A stretch of 64,000 nt of DNA, taken from NCBI GenBank assembly GCA_032622095.1, contig CP136065.1, positions 211,836,151-211,900,150 on the forward strand, read 5' to 3'. Positions 54,301 to 60,300 of the stretch are shown piece by piece (within the stretch, counting starts at the first letter, position 1; each line of letters opens with the position of its first letter). This DNA is from Siphonodentalium dalli (lineage: Eukaryota > Mollusca > Scaphopoda > Gadilida > Siphonodentaliidae). The notes below the pieces were generated by a model, which had not been told where the DNA came from, ran no database searches, and saw nothing but the letters and a program-made list of their open reading frames with translations. A program made the position numbers and the translations under genes.

Positions 54301-57300
54301 AGTCATCCATGTGATATATTTCTGATTTCAGTGAATGGAAAACGGACTCAACACAGCTTTCTCAAATCTCGAATCTGCTGGTGTCAGAGGATAAACCCGA
54401 TTTGGCATCACTGAACACGGTAATTGTTTATCGAGAATAATGTGTTAGCCCCTCTGCAAAGAATCATGTCTAACCAGCCAGTCTCTGTTTCCACCATCCC
54501 TCATTTTAGGGTCATCCAATACTTCAGCTTCCTATTTTCTTCAAAATTCTGATGCAAATTCAATCTGGGATTTTTACAGTCTAATTATAACTAGACCAAG
54601 GTTTCCTTATATACAGTCAATTCTTAGTCTAGAGACACTGGTACTTAAATTCATTTCCAAGATGGACAGGGAATTCCCCACTCGCGACAGTTCATTAATA
54701 TTCATGTTTTCAAATAAAGCACTGTTTTCTGTTTTGATTGACATGCGACAATTCCTACATGCAATAATAACAATGGCTGTCGCTTCAACCCCTGTAAAGC
54801 CAGTTCGGTCTTTAAAAACTGAAATGGATTGCCCTATCCATCTTTTCTGGTTATAAATAAACTCCATAGAGTATGCTCCTGTTCTTGTTTCAGCAAATCA
54901 ATGTCTATTTTTTGCAATACGTTCATAATTGCAATTTCGAGAATTTGGATTTCCCTGAAATCAGCCATTTTTTTTTTCGCACAGCCCCGCTTTCATTCAT
55001 CATTTCTGCCTCCTGTAATAATTATTTTTAGAAATATTGGGCAGGGCTTGAATGAATAATTATAAATGAGTGCAGAATGTGAATTATTGTAGGTTTTTCA
55101 GGATGCTATTTATTGGTCGAGCAATGCACTCTTTGGTGCGCATTAGTTGGATTTCTCCCGTTTGAAATAATTTATTACATGAGAGTCTCAAGACCAGAAG
55201 TTGAAAGTAATGAAAATTAGGTCTAGTTCTAATAAGACTGGGATTTTTATTGCACACCTTGCTATATTCTTAAAATATAGATGGGCAAATTCTATTGGAC
55301 TGTAATCACTGTAATCAAGGTGGCCACAAAAAAACACAAAAGGGATGTTTCTGTATGCCAAATGAACAAATAAATTGCTTTGTGTTCTTTTAACAGCACC
55401 ATCCTCTCTAAAAAAAAAGACATCATACTTGTCCCCAAAGGGTGAATTTAGTGATGCTAGCCGCTATGCGGGATAGCATCACTAAGTTCACCCTCTGGGT
55501 GACCTCATTCTGCATATGACACACACTATTTCAAGGCTTGACTGGTATATTTAATATGGCCTTATGTTTGATTATACTACATTGAATTGAATTCCTGTCA
55601 TTTGCAGAATGAGGTCCCCAGAGGGTGAATTTAGTGACGTTATGGCGCATAGCGGGATAGCATCACCAAATTTAAACATCTGGGGACCTCATTCAGCTTG
55701 GGCATCATCTTCTCTGGAAAGTTTCTTTATTATAAAATTTCTATAGAAACTTACATTCAATTTCTTTTTTAGTTTAGTTTCTCTGTATCCCCAAATTGGC
55801 AGACGACACATTGCATAGTCGAGGTTCCCAATGGGTGTACATCACAATACTCACCATTTAGGAACTTCAATCTGAGTCTATGTCTCCCATAGCAGATGAG
55901 GCCATGCAGAATGAGGTCCCCAGAGGGTGAATTTAGTGATGCTAGCCGCTATTCGGGATAGCATCACTAAGTTCACCCTCTGGGGGACCTCATTCTGCAA
56001 ATGACAGGCACACTAAACTCAGGCTTTATCTCATCATGTTTATCAGGAAGACAGTCCTCGAGATTATTACATCCCCTGGTGATATACAGTAATGCCCTAA
56101 ATAATCGACTCCTTAACTCCTTTCATTTTCGAACGCTGAAAGGAATGTCGTTATTTTCTTTACCGATGTCAAAGCAATTTCATCGTCATGTTTTTATACC
56201 GCGGGAATATTCAAAAGCAAATATTATTTTTAGTGTACTTTGGATCTCAAGCCGCCATGTTCATTTAATCTACGTGGGCTTTGTTACGTGAGAGCTTTCC
56301 GATGAATGGCAACAAGCCATATTTCCGACTAAATCCTGAAAAATTACCCATAATTCTTCTGTGGTTAACAGGGGTGGCGCCAGGATTTCCCCGACAGAGG
56401 GGCTATGGTCCCCGACAGGGGGGCTAGACCGGTGACCGAAGGTCATCGGCGGCTGCAGAAGGCAGCCCCGGGGAGAGCGCGAGAGGGGTGTCCCCTCTAT
56501 CACGGGGGGTTTAGGGGACCTCCCCCACGAAAATTTTGAAAATACATAGCCTGAGATCGATTCTGGAGTGTTCTGGTGTCAACAAACACACTGTTCTAGG
56601 GGATCATAATTGTCACTTTTACTTGAGTATTTGGAAAAAAAAATCAGCATATACAATAGTAATGACAATATGGAATTGATCTTAAGTTAACTCGACGCAT
56701 AGGGAACGGGAAAGGGAAGATTCGGCAGTGTGAGTCTGTGTGGAATTTGTAATACATGTAACACGACACACACGAGGATGGTGACGGCATCTATGACACC
56801 CTAACCCTATAGTTCCATGCACGAATTTAATAAGTATACGATATGACTCACGGTAGTCTCACGAGTGACTCGTGTCGAGTCTGTCGGACTAAAAATAGAA
56901 CTCTGGTAATGTGATTCATTAACTCTGCACGCCCACGTCAATTTGTTAATCACCAGTGCACGTGTTTCGAGTCGCGGATTTTCCAATGTTTATCGTCTTT
57001 GCATAATTTTATCTCCCCGACGAATTTGGCAGATATCCCCGACGGGGGGGCTGACCATCCCCGACGGGGGGGGGCTGTAGCCCCCCCTGACCCCCCCTTG
57101 GCGCCACCCCTGGTGGTTAAGGAGTCGATTATTTAAGGCTTTACTGTACTGCAGTGCTTTTCTTCTATTATAATTGTTTGTAAACATAATTATATGATTG
57201 CATTATATTGCCAAATAAACAATCAATCAAAATCAATCAATCGGATCTGAATGAAATTGATTTAATAATAATAATAATAATAATCAATCAATCCATTTAT

Positions 57301-60300
57301 ATAGCGCATTCCAAAAATAATTTATTTCAATGTGCATTACACCGATTATTACCCCGGCCATCGGATATGACACCATTCCCATCCTCCAATGAGGAAGCAA
57401 CCGTGTGCTGTAATGAAATTGTACGCGTATCAGTTTTCATACTGACAATATCCATCAATGCCCCATCGAGTACTCCCTTAAAGGGATACTGTACCCAAAT
57501 GTTGTTGTTGGTTTCTTTAGTCTCTGAATTTATAATATTAAGGTAACCAGATTTCCATTATTTGAAAGTCTGTTGAGTACAAAGTAATGTTACGGATGGC
57601 AGATTAACCGGAATGCGAAAATACCAATTGTTGCTGTCGAGTAATTTTTGGACAGTTTTCAAGCAAATGTATCAAATAAATGTTATATTATATGCATACT
57701 AGTACCAGATAATCATTAATTAATTGTATAGTCACAAGTCAGTGAGTGGCTTGAGTTTATGCCCAGTATCAACATAATTTTTTACATGATTATGTGTGCC
57801 ATGCTTTGCCCAATCCACTATCCGAGAATTATTTTGATTACGTCTTGTACACGGAAATTCATAATTTAATTTATGACTTCAGCCATAAATTAAATTTATA
57901 TCAAATTATTAACTTTGAATTTAAGATAACCTATTAACCTGAACGTTTACAGAATACATCTTTGACTCAAATTACTTAGTTTTCTATATATTATCGATAT
58001 TAGATCGTTGTTATCACCGGGAATTTATTGAAAATGGCGTACAGTACCCATTTAACACATGAGTGGCGCAAAGCATTCACACTGCAAGTGACCTTGCTCA
58101 AGGGTCATAACTTGGTGCAAGCTTTGAACAGCGTGTAACTCTATAGTCACAATCCACTTAACACGAAACATTAACCCACTGCTATAGGAAGCTAAGCAGT
58201 CCATCGGTGAGCATCAAACTCATAACGCTGTGTTTCTACAATACATTTGTAAGCAGTCCATCGATGAGCATCAAGCTCATAACGCTGTGTTTCTACAATA
58301 CATTTGTAAGCAGTCCATCAGTGAGCATCAAGCTCATAACGCTGTGTTTCTACAATACATTTGTAAGCAGTCCATCGATGAGCATCAAGCTCATAACGCT
58401 GTGTTTCTACAATACATTTGTATGCAGTCCATCGATGAGCATCAAGCTCATAACGCTGTGTTTCTACAATACATTTGTAAGCAGTCCATCAGTGAGCATC
58501 AAGCTCATAACGCTGTGTTTCTACAATACATTTGTAAGCAGTCCATCGATGAGCATCAAGCTCATAATGCTGTGTTTCTACAATACATTTGTAAGCAGTC
58601 CATCAGTGAGCATCAAGCTCATAACGCTGTGTTTCTACAATACATTTGTAAGCAGTCCATCAGTGAGCATCAAGCTCATAACGCTGTGTTTCTACAATAC
58701 ATTTGTAAGCAGTCCATCAGTGAGCATCAAGCTCATAACGCTGTGTTTCTACAATACATTTGTAAGCAGTCCATCAGTGAGCATCAAGCTCATAACGCTG
58801 TGTTTCTACAATACATTTGTAAGCAGTCCATCAGTGAGCATAACGCTGTGTTTCTACAATACATTTGTAAGCAGTCCATCGGTGAGCATCAAACTCATAA
58901 CGCTGTGTTTCTACAATACATTTGTAAGCAGTCCATCAGTGAGCATCAAGCTCATAACGCTGTGTTCTACAATACATTTGTAAGCAGTCCATCAGTGAGC
59001 ATCAAGCTCATAACGCTGTGTTTCTACAATACATTTGTAAGCAGTCCATCAGTGAGCATCAAACTCATAATGCTGTGTTTCTACAATACAACACTACAAA
59101 TGAACACTAGAATCACTGAGCCACCGAGCTACTAAATGGATGTTTGGCATTGGGAGCAGGGGCGCCGGAAGCATCCAAGGGCAGGGGGGGCAGAGCCTAC
59201 AAAAAGGGCACTTTTCCGCAAAAAAGAGCATTTTCTCCGCAAACTCGGGAAAATAACCATAAATTCATTGTGGCAAAAATCCCTATTTTAATGGTATTTG
59301 TTTGTTTTTATGGCCGTTTTGTGATAAAATTGACAAAAAATTAATATTCCTTGTGAAATTGGTGGTATTTGGACCAAAAAAGTAACATTTTGCTATAAAA
59401 ACACGAGATTAAACACACAAAAAGCATTTTCTGTCTCCAGAAAAAGGGCAAGTCCTGCCCCCGCTTGCCCCCCTTGGTCAAGGGCAGGGGGGTCAGCTGC
59501 CCCTGTCTGCCCCCCTCTTCCGGCGCCCCTGATCGGGAGTACATGTACTTTCAAAAGAGTGGCATTTTCTGTCCTAGAATTATCAATCTTTTTTCATCTG
59601 GAAAGAATGGTTTTCTGTTTATCCATGCAGGCATATACAGTAATTCTCTAAATAATCGACTCCTTAACCACAGCAGAATTATGGGTAACTTTTCAGGATT
59701 TAGTCGGAAATATGGCTTGTCGCCATTCACCGGAAAGTTACCCATAATTCTTCTGTGGTTAAGGAGTCGATTATTTAGAGCATTACTGTATCTCAACCAT
59801 TGGTTATCAGATATGAATGTAATTTGGTATGGAGCTTTTCCACCATGATTGCTGCTTTCAAAAGATGGGCCAATGACATTTGTGTTTCATTCATTCATTC
59901 ATTCTAGAGTAATCCTTTGTTTATCTGTTTTCTCATTTGGTTTGTATGTTTTAGGATGTATTGGCTGATGCAGCTCAATCCATTCTAGTAGGTATTGAAA
60001 AGGCTGCGGAACAAAGGGAAGAACTAAATAAAGCAGGCTTCGGAAGTGAGACAACAGATAACCAAGACATCAATCGGGAACAGAACACTCAGGAAGTGGT
60101 CGAAAAAGTTGTCGATGCAATACAGACATCTGAGCTGGTTGCTAGACGTCGAAGGAGATCCAGTGAGTACAACAAGCTTATCTGATGAAACAGATTGAAA
60201 CACATGTACATGTAGTGGCAAGGTGGTCCAGTGGTTAGTGTGGCTGAAGGGTCACTCTCACCAAAAAAAGTGCTGAAGGGTACACAGCTTTTGAAAGTGT

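Noticed and set aside
54607-54867. Overlapping 64- and 86-codon frames on opposite strands
   Set aside because: No domain, no fitting splice sites, and both strands open by chance in AT-moderate intron sequence.
58207-59135. Two overlapping frames of 258 and 301 codons with repeated peptides
   Set aside because: They run through a 57-bp minisatellite whose period is a multiple of three. Indels at about 58840 and 58966 simply swap frames. No start context, splice sites or known domain.
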